DNA of 36,809 bases from Porogramme epimiltina (lineage: Eukaryota; Basidiomycota; Agaricomycetes; Polyporales; Polyporaceae). Below are positions 21,949 to 32,209 of this stretch, piece after piece; position 1 is the first letter of the stretch, and every line of letters starts with the position of its first letter. A program made the position numbers and the translations under genes. Location: assembly GCA_900155495.1 (NCBI GenBank), contig FTLJ01001089.1:1-36809 (forward strand). The letters run 5' to 3'. The notes beneath the pieces were generated by a model. It saw only the letters and a program-made list of their open reading frames with translations. It did no database searches and was not told the DNA's origin.

Positions 21949-22734
21949 AGCGCCGTGAGCTAAAACATCATCAGGCAGACGGGAGGCTTGCCGGACTCAC
22001 AGATCTGTAGCAGTAGTTCATAGGTTACTCCTAGTAGTGAAGAGATTCATCAGAACGATTGTGGCATCGACGGTCGGGGAGGAGGGCGAAAAAGGGTCTT
22101 GGGCGGACGTGTAGGACTTCAAGGAGGAGAGGACGCGATCCCCTGACCTGCAGGTGACATGTATTTGGGTGCGGAAAGATGGGTCACCTTGTCCCCATTG
22201 AGGTCCATCGGGAGGTTCATCTGCCAATCGAGGCTGTGTTTGACAGCGAATCTTCTCATAAGTCAGGGCGTGGAGATGATTTGTCCGCAGCCTCCGTAAG
22301 CGCGGCAGCGGCGTAGAGAATAGTTGTAAGCCCGCCGCGCGCGGACGCGGAAGCGGCGTGCTTAGCAGAGGTTTCTAAAAGCTATAAATGCTGTAGCGTA
22401 TGAGCTGACTGTGTGCATCTTCTTAGTTATGTGATAGTATAAGCACATCGATCATAAGTGCTCGGGTTGTCAGGATGTGGTCTCTACAAACCCCGACATG
22501 GGTGATATCAGTGGCCGGAAAGATGTAGCTTTAGCGCTGTAGGATACTCCCGTACCTATCAAACCCTCGAACTCAAAGCCGCCTGGAAGTCTTCTGGCAC
22601 CGAACCTTGCTACTTATGTGCACCTTCCTCATTCTGCCACATAGATCGCTCCTGGGGTTCGGAAACTTCAGCATACTTACGGAACGCAATAGTTCCCAAT
22701 GATGTTGTGGCAATTCAATACATTTCAGTAATTG
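21949..22734. other. Intergenic region upstream of the HET gene
   Basis: There is an open stretch at 22018-22227 on the minus strand but it has no ATG, and I could not join it to the HET gene. The rest (22230-22734) shows no coding signal, repeat or element I recognise; it is mixed GC and AT with one short CG-rich patch near 22320-22360. Confidence 0.4.
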
Positions 22735-23313
22735 CTACATGTCGTTCAGCACAGCCCTGGAATACAGCCCCCAGATCAAGACTTGAAGTACTTCATGAGC
22801 CACTGAATGGGCACCCAGAACGGTCCCTCTTTGACTTGGTTCAACCATGGGGTCGCCCTGAGTGACATCAGAAACAATGTCAGCGTTCATTGTTCGTCCC
22901 ACCCCGGGACATAAGTTACTCACCAGATCCTCACGAGCGGTAAATTCACGGTGGGAGCATGTCCAGCATGTGCGCTTATGTCCGAGCGTAAGCTTTGCGC
23001 CACCAGGGACTTGGCGAACAAGGGCCGCGCCAGGCGATGATGTCGAGGTCCTGGATACCACTGCCGTGGGAATGCCACCTTCGCCGAAGTGGTTGAAAAG
23101 TATGGTCTTGAAGCCGTTACGTATGAGTAAATATAGTTTGAGTGCCCAGTGATGACACGCACTACACGTCAGAGACTCCAGGGCGGTGTGGGACGAGGGT
23201 AAGTGTTTGGTGTCATGCTTCAGGGCTCTTTTGATGATTCTTGAGTACGATAAAAGGGAGGGGAAGGGCGTGTGATCTGTTCCTCTCGGTCGGTCAGCAC
23301 GTCGTACTCCGTA
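22735..23313 (-). CDS. Unidentified spliced ORF with two CxxC pairs (zinc-ribbon-like), 5' end unresolved
   Basis: Minus-strand frame open from 23313 to 22924, then an intron (22858-22923, GTGAG...CTCAG) and a final exon 22857-22735. It encodes about 170 residues with LTCSACHHW and, about 60 residues on, HKRTCWTCSHREFT. Two CxxC pairs suggest one zinc ribbon, loosely like RNase P subunit Rpr2/Snm1 proteins, but the spacing is long and I would not assign it. No ATG lies in frame, so a 5' exon or start is missing. A second frame across the same splice ends in GPFWVPIQWLMKYFKS and also has good codon use, so the correct frame is uncertain. It may be a real gene, a rearranged model or a decaying copy. 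Confidence 0.35.
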   Translation of the reverse strand, partial: YGVRRADRPRGTDHTPFPSLLSYSRIIKRALKHDTKHLPSSHTALESLTCSACHHWALKLYLLIRNGFKTILFNHFGEGGIPTAVVSRTSTSSPGAALVRQVPGGAKLTLGHKRTCWTCSHREFTAREDLVSNLCPGVGRTMNADIVSDVTQGDPMVEPSQRGTVLGAHSVAHEVLQVLIWGLYSRAVLNDM

Positions 23314-23379
23314 TTATGTGGAAATACATACTCGTTCGCTGGGTGCGGAGTATAGGAACTGCCTATTTGAGATAGGCTT

Positions 23380-24928
23380 TCATTCGAAGATCTCTTGAGG
23401 ATGAATCTGGTCTGTAGTATAGATGGAGCCCTCCCCGCTCCCGGTCCTCTTCATCTGCACAGCTCTCGCATTTGGGTCGTCGTCCAGATTTATCCACAGT
23501 GCCGTACTCTCCAGAGACGGGAGTTTGTCAAAAACCAGTCGGCATATAGCTTCCGAACTATTGGGATTCCACCACTCCATATTGCGGGAGGTATGGGGGT
23601 CGAGGGGAACCCAGGTTATTGACCTACTAGGACGCCCTAAGGCATAACGTCTGGCCGGGGACGTGTGCAGGTTAAAACAGATAGTTATCCTGCGCAGGGA
23701 TAGTGCTATTAGCGCGTCGAGAATGTGTTCCTGGTTGTCGATGCCAGCGATATCTGAGAAACTGGTAGATGATATTACAACAGGAGATACCGCTCACCAG
23801 AAACACCTCCATGAACCCGTCATCGTTGTCCAATGGAAGCATGAATCCTGAACAAAGGTCCAGAGTATGAATCTGCAGCAACGGGAGCTCTTTGAGAACT
23901 AGTGCCAAGGCTTGTCCGATAGCGACTGGTTTCTCTCCTGAGAAGGTGAGGGAAAGGCGTTCCGGGTGGGCACCAACCACAACAGGCCGGACGAATCGCA
24001 AGGAGTCTTCGCACGTCTGGATGGCGACGTGTTTGATGTGACAAGGAATGCCAAGCAAATAGAGATCGAATACGGTACCGGAAAACTTCTCCAGTCTCGC
24101 CCAGCTGCATCGCAAATGGTCTTCGAGATTCTCCCGTCGTAATTCAGCGTAACCTTCCAGCGCTTCAGCATCGTCCTCCATGACATAGTTGTCCATAGAG
24201 TACACAACCAGGGATTCTAGATGAGGGTAGGCGAGAGCCCACTGAGCTGAGTGTGGTACCCACCCTGCTTCGACGACGAGTGTGCGAAGATTGGGATAGA
24301 CAGGGTAGGTGGGTAGACACTCGTTGCATTCGCGCCAGCATTGATATTTCAGCTTTTGCAAAGTCAACCGGGCATTCTTGAACAGCGCAGCTGGGTGCAA
24401 GCGGTCGAACTTGTCTGGATCTTGCCATTCTGTCGTGCGGCGAATGTCATCATCGCATAGAATGGCGCTCTCTAGTGGCCACCGCATTGCTTCCAGCATT
24501 CTGCAAGTGTGTTGATATCCTTCCTTGATTTCCACGTACTTGACGCTTCTAAGGGCTGCAAATGCCAGGGGGAGGTTGTGATGCGCACTAAGCGTGCACT
24601 CCGCATGTTCTAACTTCAAGGTCTCTAGGCGCGATGCACGTGGGAGATCGTTGGCGAGGGCCTCGGCGAGGGCGGAGCTGAGCTTGCTGCAACGCATAGT
24701 GAGAGACTTGAGATGTTGCCATCGCCTCCGCCCGTGGGGGCGCATGAATCGAAGAAAAGAGCGAACGTGACTATTGTCGTTCAACTCGACGGTCTTCTCG
24801 AGGAGGAATTTAGGACAATCACGGTTGAGGGCCCGGCAGGTAAGCATAAGATATGATAGTGTCGATGGTTCACAGAACGACATGATGATGAAGAGAACGT
24901 CATGCGGTAAGTGTAGCCGCGACGACAT
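23380..24928 (-). CDS. F-box / leucine-rich-repeat-like protein
   Basis: Probable SCF substrate receptor of the large mushroom F-box family. ATG 24928 (MSSRLHLPHDVLF) opens an F-box at residues 5-45 (LPHDVLFIIMSF, then LMLTCRALNRDC). It is followed by irregular leucine-rich segments, including LKSLTMRCSKLSSAL, LETLKLEHAEC, LRTLVVEAGWV and LESLVVYSMDN. Exon 1 is 24928-23791 and exon 2 is 23753-23380, for 503 aa. The only intron that keeps the downstream frame open is 37 nt (23754-23790), shorter than any other here. Without it the protein ends at 23672, losing about 120 residues of reasonable coding quality. The C-terminus is therefore less sure than the N-terminus. Confidence 0.75.
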
Positions 24929-25467
24929 CCTATAATAACACAAAATGTGATACAGACAGGATCAGGACTTCGTATTTTCCGGGCCAATAGTCTAAAATTT
25001 AGATGCTAGTGCCACTTACTCTTGGATGCTTCCTTGATGGCGCTGAGGACTTCCGACTGATGCGTTGAAAGGGGATAGCTTGGACGAGATAGCCTGGCGG
25101 AGAAGCTCGGAGTGCGGATAAGCTTCAGAGCGTCGCTGACCAGTGACTGGTGGTGGCCTGCACGAGTTGTCAGTGTTGAATGTGAGTCCAGCGGCGTCTC
25201 TTTGGTCAGCAAGGACAGGTACATGTCGGCGCCTGTTGAGAATGTATTAAGATAAGATAAGATTGGGTTAATTCGTTATAGGAACCGCACAAGTCGGCCT
25301 TTCGACATTTCATGCGCCTCGTTCCCCAGGCTTCGAGCCCCTCCTCTTCCTTCACCCCCGCAGTTCCGCCCCCGTCCCTCACGCGCACGAACGCCGCTAT
25401 CCCGAAGATCAATCGCCGCCCCAACCGTCCTCATCCCACCTCATTCACACCTCTCATGAACTTCTAA
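24929..25467. other. Divergent intergenic region, F-box gene / YVC1-type gene
   Basis: Contains promoters for both flanking genes. On the minus strand, 25232-25020 is an open 213-nt segment bounded by a good acceptor (TTCTCAACAG) and a good donor (GTAAGT), like an exon. Joining it to the F-box ATG gives the wrong phase, so I treat it as a possible 5'UTR exon only. Next to the YVC1 start the plus strand is C-rich. Confidence 0.4.
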
Positions 25468-28400
25468 ATGACGACCAAGCTTGACGACACCATGACGCCT
25501 GACACTGAGGCCCCACTCGAACGCCAACCACTGTTACGCACGCTCAACGTTGCTGGGACGGAGGTGTACCCCATAGTGCATATGATTAGAAACGTGAGCT
25601 CGATTATCTCTTTCCACCTAACACCAGCGAACTCCCCCTGTAGGATGTCATGGTCAGTGCTATGCCACTGTGGAGTAGAACTCGTATGAACCCAAGCTTC
25701 TTCGATGCTGCGTCGTCTAGCGTTTCATCGGTGAGTTGCCTTCTGTGTGATCCTTATCTCTTCTGCTCACGGTCTTCTCCGTAGATACCCCTCTCACCCA
25801 TGAGGCGGTGAGTCCCACACACGCTGTATCCTATGGCGTATTTCTCGCTCATGATAACTTCATGCGGGATTTTAGCTCACCGGACCGGATCTGACCTACT
25901 CTCTCGTGGTTCCTTTGTTGGAGAAGTACGGTGCCTTTCAACGCCAAGGAAATATGTCCGTCATTTTCTCCCTCCTCCTCACTCGCGTATACTTCGTCCG
26001 AGACCGCCACTTGGCAACCGCTGCCCTCTCACGTTCCCGGGCAGACCTCTGCGAAATTCTTGCCATTCGCGCACTGCGCGAACATGCGGAAAACATGCTG
26101 GAGTTGGCGCTAGTGCTCACCACCACTTGGTCTGTGTACGCTGGTGCACCGCCTGGATTAATCTCGCGTGCGCGTGAAGAGCTCGATGACGACCTTGAAG
26201 ATCGTGTCGGCAATGCGATCGAGATGGCCATTCTTAGCCAAGCGCGGAACTTCATCAAGAGTTCGGCATGCCAGAAAGTTATCGACGGAATTTGGAGGTT
26301 CGTTCGTATTCGGATATATGCGGCTACCGAGGCTCATGAAAATTCCAGTGGGAAGATCGTCTATCAGGCGGAGAGCACTCGCTCAATTCTCTCTGACGTA
26401 TGCACTCCATCCTCTGCTCCGCTTTGGTCCGTGGGGTAATGATGTGGGTTTCTGTGTTGATTTCAGACATATAAACGCAATCCTATTCACTTCTACGACC
26501 CTCATAGAGCACCCCTTCTTGACCACTATCGGTAAGGTCCTTTCAGGTTGAATCCACGCAAACTTTATTCAATTTGAGGGCCCGTTCGCGATAGACTCAA
26601 AGTACCGGCGATACGTTCAGTGCTAGAGTACACCAAGTCAGTTCCGTCCAGCCTTTACCTCACTCGTTATGCTTACTGCCCGTGTAGCTTTCTTGTCCTC
26701 TTCGTCCTCTTCGTGGCTGCCATCGAGTTCAGCGAAATAGGAAGAATCAACGCGTCTGAGGTGGCCTTCATGGTATATGCTTTGGGGTTCACCCTCGAAA
26801 AGATTGCAGCCATGCAAGAGCACGGTATCAAGGGTTAGTAACTCATTCTTCGCCAAATACTAGTGTTTCACGACTTCTTCTGCGCAGTGTATTTCAAGGG
26901 AACATGGGTGAGCCTCCTATGTTTGACCTAGGTCTAGGTAGTTTATTGACACGCCATATCAGAACGGCTTCGACCTGGCTTTCGGTAAGGGTCTAGCATC
27001 CCAATGAGACATATGCCCTCACCTGTTCTCGAAATAGTGACCCTATACTGTACCTACGCGACTATGAGGATAATTGGAGTCTATGATGACCGTGAGTACA
27101 TGCTTTATCATTTCACATGACACGCATCTAACAATGTCTCAGGGCCTTGGATGAGGGAAAAGGGAGATGATTGTCTAGCATTGATCGCCGTCCTCATGTT
27201 CCCAAGGTACGTCCATCGTGTTCGATGTACACCATTTGTACTCACAGGTCATTGCAGATTGGTATTTGTGACATTTAAGAACAACGTGATGGTCCTGTCT
27301 CTACGGGCCATGATCATACAGTTCGTAGTGCTCATGGGTATCGCCGCCTTTTGCTTCGGCGGGTTCTTGTATGCATTATGGACGTAAGTTGGTTGGTCCC
27401 GTGTTGGCAGAATTCACTCTCATACTGTATATCAGGTTCGCCAAGAGCGGCGCTGGGTACAGTGCAGGGTACGGTAGAGTTGGCACTATCGCCGTCGCAT
27501 GATTGGGCTTACCAACCGTTGTGTCTTGTAGGACAGTCGCCTGGTGGATGCTCGACTTGTGGTTTGGTCTGGATGCCAGCGGATTCGATAATGCTTGTGA
27601 GTGCAACCGAGCGTGCCACTTCAATGTTTGTACTGATTCGCATATTGACATCTTCAGCGAAGTTCCATCCCTTCCTGGGACCCCTGCTCATGATTACATA
27701 CGCTTGCCTGAGTAACACACTTCTCCTAACAGGTGCGTTGTCACAGTATGCGTCGCTCGACGAAGTCCACTGATCGTGGATGTATTTTCCTTAGTCCTCG
27801 TCTCTGTGAGTAATGGATCTAGAATGCGTGTCCATGGGTCAACCCATCAATTTGTTCTAGATTTTGTCGCATACGTTCTCAACCATCAACGACGATGCTG
27901 CAGCAGAGGTATGTCTGACGAGTGGGTGGAGATAATTGAGCTCATTCTCTGCAGGCCATGTTCCGCCGTGCCGTCTCAACGATTGAGGGGTAGGCATTGA
28001 TGTAGGCTTCCTAAAACACCTTGCTAATTGAATGTATTCAGCGTCAAGGCTGACTCGTTGTTCTCATATCAACCTCCCGTGAACCTTGCCGCCCTCTGCA
28101 TCATGCTCCCGGCCAGCTACCTCCTTACTCCCCGCTGGTTCCATAAGGTCTTACGGTGTTTCAACGTATGCATACTTTCGATGCTGACGTCGTTATGATA
28201 GGTCAACGTTTTGATGATTCGACTAACCAGCTTCCCTATCCTTCTCTGTATCGCGGTATATGAGAGACAGGCAAAGAGCTCTGGTTCGTTCACCTTCTAT
28301 GAAACCGTTAGCTCCGCCGCAGAGAAGTTGTTCGACACGCTTCCACGACACATCAAGAGGCTCAGTACGTCTCTCCTCTCCACCGTTTTTCGCACTGCCT

Positions 28401-29674
28401 AACAACCGCTCTAGCATTCTTCGAGGGCCTAGGTGGACCAGATGCAGACATTGACGCCGTAAGTCCATGGTAAGACCCCCAGAAGTTCACAACATTGACA
28501 CTATCCATAGATATTCGAGCTCGAGGAAGAGTTGGAGGAAAGCGCTCTCGACATGGCTGAGACCGACGAAGTACCTCCAATTGGGGCTGGAAATCGCCGC
28601 GCCTCTCAAGCTTCCCGTACCTCTCGGACTTCCCGCCGACATCCATCGTCGACTCACCAGCACCCGTCATCCCACCGTTCGTCACCTCAGATGCCCACAT
28701 CGCCCCTGAAGGTCGAGTTCGCCCCCGGCCCGTCTACACACGCATCACCACAAACAGAAACCCGACCCCTACTAGAAGAGCACCAACAACAACAACAACA
28801 GCAGCAGCCCACCGCGCCAGTCCCGCTCCCGCCGCGCCCGCGCCTCACCTCCGTCCTCACGCGCGGGCTCGACGTCGCACAGGCCGCGGCGAGCCCCCTC
28901 GCGCAGATCTTCCACCCGCTCATCGTCGACGACGACATCGTCCCCGTCCCCGAGGAGGCGGCCGAAGACGACGCGGACGCCGCCGCGCACCCGATCTTGA
29001 GCTACGGCCCCGTGACGCGCCGCCGCCTCATGTCGCTCCACACCGCGCCGAGCCGCCCGCGCCGGACCCGCACGTACTCGACCGCTGGGCTGGGCCACGG
29101 CGTCGGCGACGGGGCAGGGGCAGGAGCGGGGTATGGTGCTACGGGCGAGAGCACGGGCGGGCACGGGGGCCTTGGAGGCCTTGGTCTGCGGCGGTTCCCG
29201 ACGGTCAGCCCGCCGTCGCGCCCGCGCGCGATGGCCGGCGCGGGTACGGGTACGGGAGCAGGCGCGGCGGCGGCGGCGGCGTCGAGCTCGGCGGTGCAGC
29301 TGCGCAAGTTCCCAACGAGCAGCCCCCCTGCGCGCTCGCACCTCGGCCTGTTCGCCGCGAGCGCCGAGGACACGCTCTCTGAGAGCCCCGAGCAGGGCAG
29401 GGGCGGCGTAGGACGGATGGCACTGAGGGAGCGAGAGGAGGACGAGGGGGAGGAGCAGGGACAGTTTGAGGACACGGAGAGGGAGGTGGAGCGCGAGGAA
29501 GGGGAGATGGAGGAGAGCGTTGGGGCGCCGCGCGGCCCGCTGGGGACGGCGGCGCAGTTGGAGGAAGAGGGCGGGATGCCGTCAGCGTGGGAGAGACGGC
29601 TGGAGGGTATCGAGGAGAGGCAGAGGAGGATCGAGGAGATGCTCATTGAGATCTCGCAGAGTCTGAAGCGATAG
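25468..29674 (+). CDS. YVC1: Vacuolar TRP-type cation channel, Yvc1 family
   Basis: Calcium-permeable channel expected in the vacuole membrane. The 24-exon model gives 973 aa: 25468-25593, 25644-25652, 25721-25730, 25785-25807, 25876-26297, 26349-26397, 26467-26531, 26595-26636, 26688-26833, 26888-26907, 26963-26984, 27038-27091, 27143-27206, 27258-27383, 27436-27468, 27532-27596, 27658-27732, 27795-27805, 27861-27908, 27955-27989, 28042-28147, 28202-28364, 28415-28458, 28511-29674. All junctions keep phase. N-terminal cytosolic hallmarks are FIDTPLTHEALTGPDL and FQRQGNMSVIF. Membrane segments include NFLVLFVLFVAAIEFSEI, NGFDLAFVTLYCTYATMRI, and QFVVLMGIAAFCFGGFLYAL. The pore stretch is TVAWWMLDLWFGLDASGFDN, followed by MITYACLSNTLLLTVLVSIL. 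The last exon is a 388-codon disordered tail with a polyglutamine run. Confidence 0.9.
28784..28807 (+). repeat. CAA/CAG trinucleotide repeat coding Gln8
   Basis: Five CAA then three CAG codons, in frame in the last exon of the channel gene. A likely site of length variation. Confidence 0.8.
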
Positions 29675-29999
29675 GTGGATACGTTCTGTCGGTTTGTTCA
29701 CGGCGTACGCTAGCATTACGAATTCTCACGTAGATATCCTCGTAGACATTGTCTGTGGCTCAACACCACTTCTGCACATATGATAGAGGGTGATTTTACG
29801 TTGTACATCCAAAACGGACGAGAGTTTAAATCTCTGTCATTGATTTCCCCAAGCAGAGGGATCCTTTTGATGCTTCGTAGCTACAACAGCCAGGTATACA
29901 AAGGCGGGTATTATACGTGAGCTACGAGCATGCACTGACGGCCGATCGACTTGGCCATCGAGACACAAGAGCGAACGGGCCCGACACGGCGGGACTCGT
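29675..29999. other. Convergent intergenic spacer (3' UTRs of YVC1 and ERG4)
   Basis: Stop-to-stop spacer of 325 bp, AT-richer than the coding flanks. I see no ORF, repeat or RNA gene. Confidence 0.5.
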
Positions 30000-31728
30000 C
30001 TAGTACACCCCAGGAACGAACTTGTATTTCACGACGGAACAGTAGCGGTCCCAGTCCTTGCCGTACTTGATCGCGCACCGCTCGAAGTCGCGGCCGCAGC
30101 GGTGGATGAGGACGACGATGAAGAAGACGGAGTAGAAGTAGGGGATAGCCGAGCACGCGCCCTGGCAGAGGCCCCACGTCAAGCTCATCGTCCAGTCGGC
30201 GACGTAGTTCTGTTGAGAAAGCAAGATAAGAGTCAGTGGAAACGTAATGACGAAAGCGAGGCAGACTAGAAGAAGTGATCACGTACGGGCTTGCGCGAAT
30301 AGGCCCACCAGCCGTCGGTAAGAAGGCGGTTGCCGTGCGCGGTCTGGATGTACGTCGGGTTCTTGAGCGTGCCCCACGGGAGCTGGGGGAACGTCTTGCG
30401 GTAGGAGGTGATGCCCTGGGTCTGCATCTTGAAGCGGCTCTTCTGCGACATGGACGTGTCCCAGATGAAGTACGCGGTGAGGAGCGTGCCGTAGAGCGCG
30501 ATGTACAACGGGGTCGAGAACTGGTACTTCGACGGGTCGTGCGACGCCATGTAGACGACGGAGTAGATGTACGACTAGAAGCCCTCGGGTGAGCGCGCGC
30601 GTGCGAGGAAGAGAGCGCGGATACGTACGAAGGGCACGCCGGCGAAGTTCCAGAAGATGACGAGGAAGCCCCATTTCTCGTGGAACATGTCCCAGGTCTG
30701 AGGGATGCACTCTTCGCCCTTGCCGCACGCGTTGAGGTAGAGCCAGGTAGCGAGGCACATGAACGCCATGTTCTAGGGTGCCCCGGGTAAGCGAATGCTA
30801 GAAGATGGAGATCAAAGGACGTACGGGGGTCACATAGCCATACTGCTCATACTGTTTGCACGCCCCAGAAACAGACATGAAGAACACAATGACCCACGGG
30901 ATGCGGACCTCGAGCCACATCTTCAGGTCGACGGGGCCAATGCGGGGGTTCAAGCACGCGCCCATGAAGACGTCGTAGATGAAGCTGCCCGACATGCGGA
31001 TCTGGTTCCCGGTGGCGACGGTGATGAAGTACATGAAGAACGACACACCGAAGCCGTAGATCATCGCGACGGTCATGAGGTGGCCGAAGTTGTCGATGAT
31101 TTCGGTCATGCGGAAGATGTTGTAGTAGTGCAGGGCGGCGGCGGTGATCATGGTAATGTAGATGCATCCGATGGCGTTGCACTTGTACATGAGGGTCTTG
31201 TAGCCGAGGGAGGGGACGGGGAGACCTTCTTGCATGAAGCCGGGGACAACCCATGCGAGGGCAAGCTGGTAGACGATGAGACCGGTGTAGACTTTCCACG
31301 CGTAGGCATTTGGACTAGCATCCTGCACAGCGACATAACGCGATTATGAGAGGCTGTAGAAAGAAACAGAAGCTTGTGACGCACCACACGAATGTGCTCC
31401 CACATGCGCCAAAGGAAAGGTTGAATGTCATCGACCGAGGTGGGATGGACAAGCGAGCCGTCATAGAAGACGAGGCATATCCAGAGGTAGTACATGAGAA
31501 CGGGAAAACCGGTCATGATGGCCACAACACCCCATGGTCCACCGAACTCATACCTAGCGAAAGGTTAGAACGGGGAAAGGTGCAGCTGTGGACGGACAGG
31601 ACATACTCGGTGTGCTTGTCGAGCTCTTCGTCACGCTTCTTGCCCTCGGCGGTGGGGGTCACAACCCTAGAAACGGTGGTGCAGGTGTTGACGTTACGCT
31701 TGCGAATGCCATTTTCCGCGCCTGCCAT
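30000..31728 (-). CDS. ERG4: Delta(24(24(1)))-sterol reductase (ergosterol biosynthesis)
   Basis: Last step of ergosterol synthesis: NADPH-dependent reduction of the C24(28) double bond in the ER membrane. Exons 31728-31607, 31553-31385, 31322-30825, 30772-30629, 30574-30287 and 30209-30000 give 476 aa (yeast Erg4 is 473). Both sterol-reductase family signatures are present: [18 protein letters not shown] (signature 1) and [18 protein letters not shown] (signature 2). So are [19 protein letters not shown] with [16 protein letters not shown]. Many hydrophobic helices match a multi-pass protein. ERG4 rather than the related ERG24 is chosen from length and the SRFKMQTQG...[12 protein letters not shown] segment. 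All introns are 52-77 nt GT-AG. Codon use is strongly GC-ending, suggesting high expression. Confidence 0.93.
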
Positions 31729-32209
31729 GGTGAGAAGGGACAGCTCAGTCGACCGGGAGTGGGAGTCCTCGGAGTCGGACGAGGCGGGCAGAGGGCGCGT
31801 CAATAAATACACGAATCGAACGACCCCGCCAATCAGTCCGGGACCTCGAATTCAATTCGACACTAGGCATTCTACGGCCCATTTCCGCCGCGGCTTACTG
31901 AGTAACAAGTACATAAGCAGCTAACTGAACCCGATAGGACCGATTCCCGAAGCCTTTGACGCGTCAAATCAACGCGTCGTGCACGTGTACGCGGTTGAAG
32001 CCCCGACTCGGCACTCTCCGGGAGGACCCGTCGCCATCCGGCTGGGGCGGAGGTTCGAGCCGCTCGACGGTCTCAAGCCCTGCTGCTGCTCTCCACGTCG
32101 ACCACACCTCTCCCTTCCTCTCCACCACCCAAACCGTCATCACTGCGACCACCGTGTACTCTAGAGCAGCGGGCTTAATAATCCATTGTTCTTATTCATC
32201 GCCCCTCCT
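31729..32209. promoter_or_regulatory. Divergent promoter region, ERG4 / MPE1
   Basis: This 481-base spacer separates two divergent starts. Short open frames inside show no coding character. I did not find a convincing sterol-response-like element by eye. Confidence 0.4.

Noticed and set aside
22018..22227. Minus-strand open frame upstream of the HET gene as a 5' exon
   Set aside because: It has no ATG and no junction to the HET frame that I could justify; MWLLNT-type starts are standard for HET proteins.
28772..29646. Long arginine/serine-rich open frames antisense and offset to the last YVC1 exon
   Set aside because: They are by-products of GC-saturated codons in the real plus-strand exon; composition is extreme and no ATG-to-stop logic or splice context supports them.
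30279..31299. Arg/His-rich and Val/Glu-rich long frames overlapping ERG4 on both strands
   Set aside because: They are shadows of the GC-rich ERG4 exons, whose splice phases and sterol reductase signatures are unambiguous.
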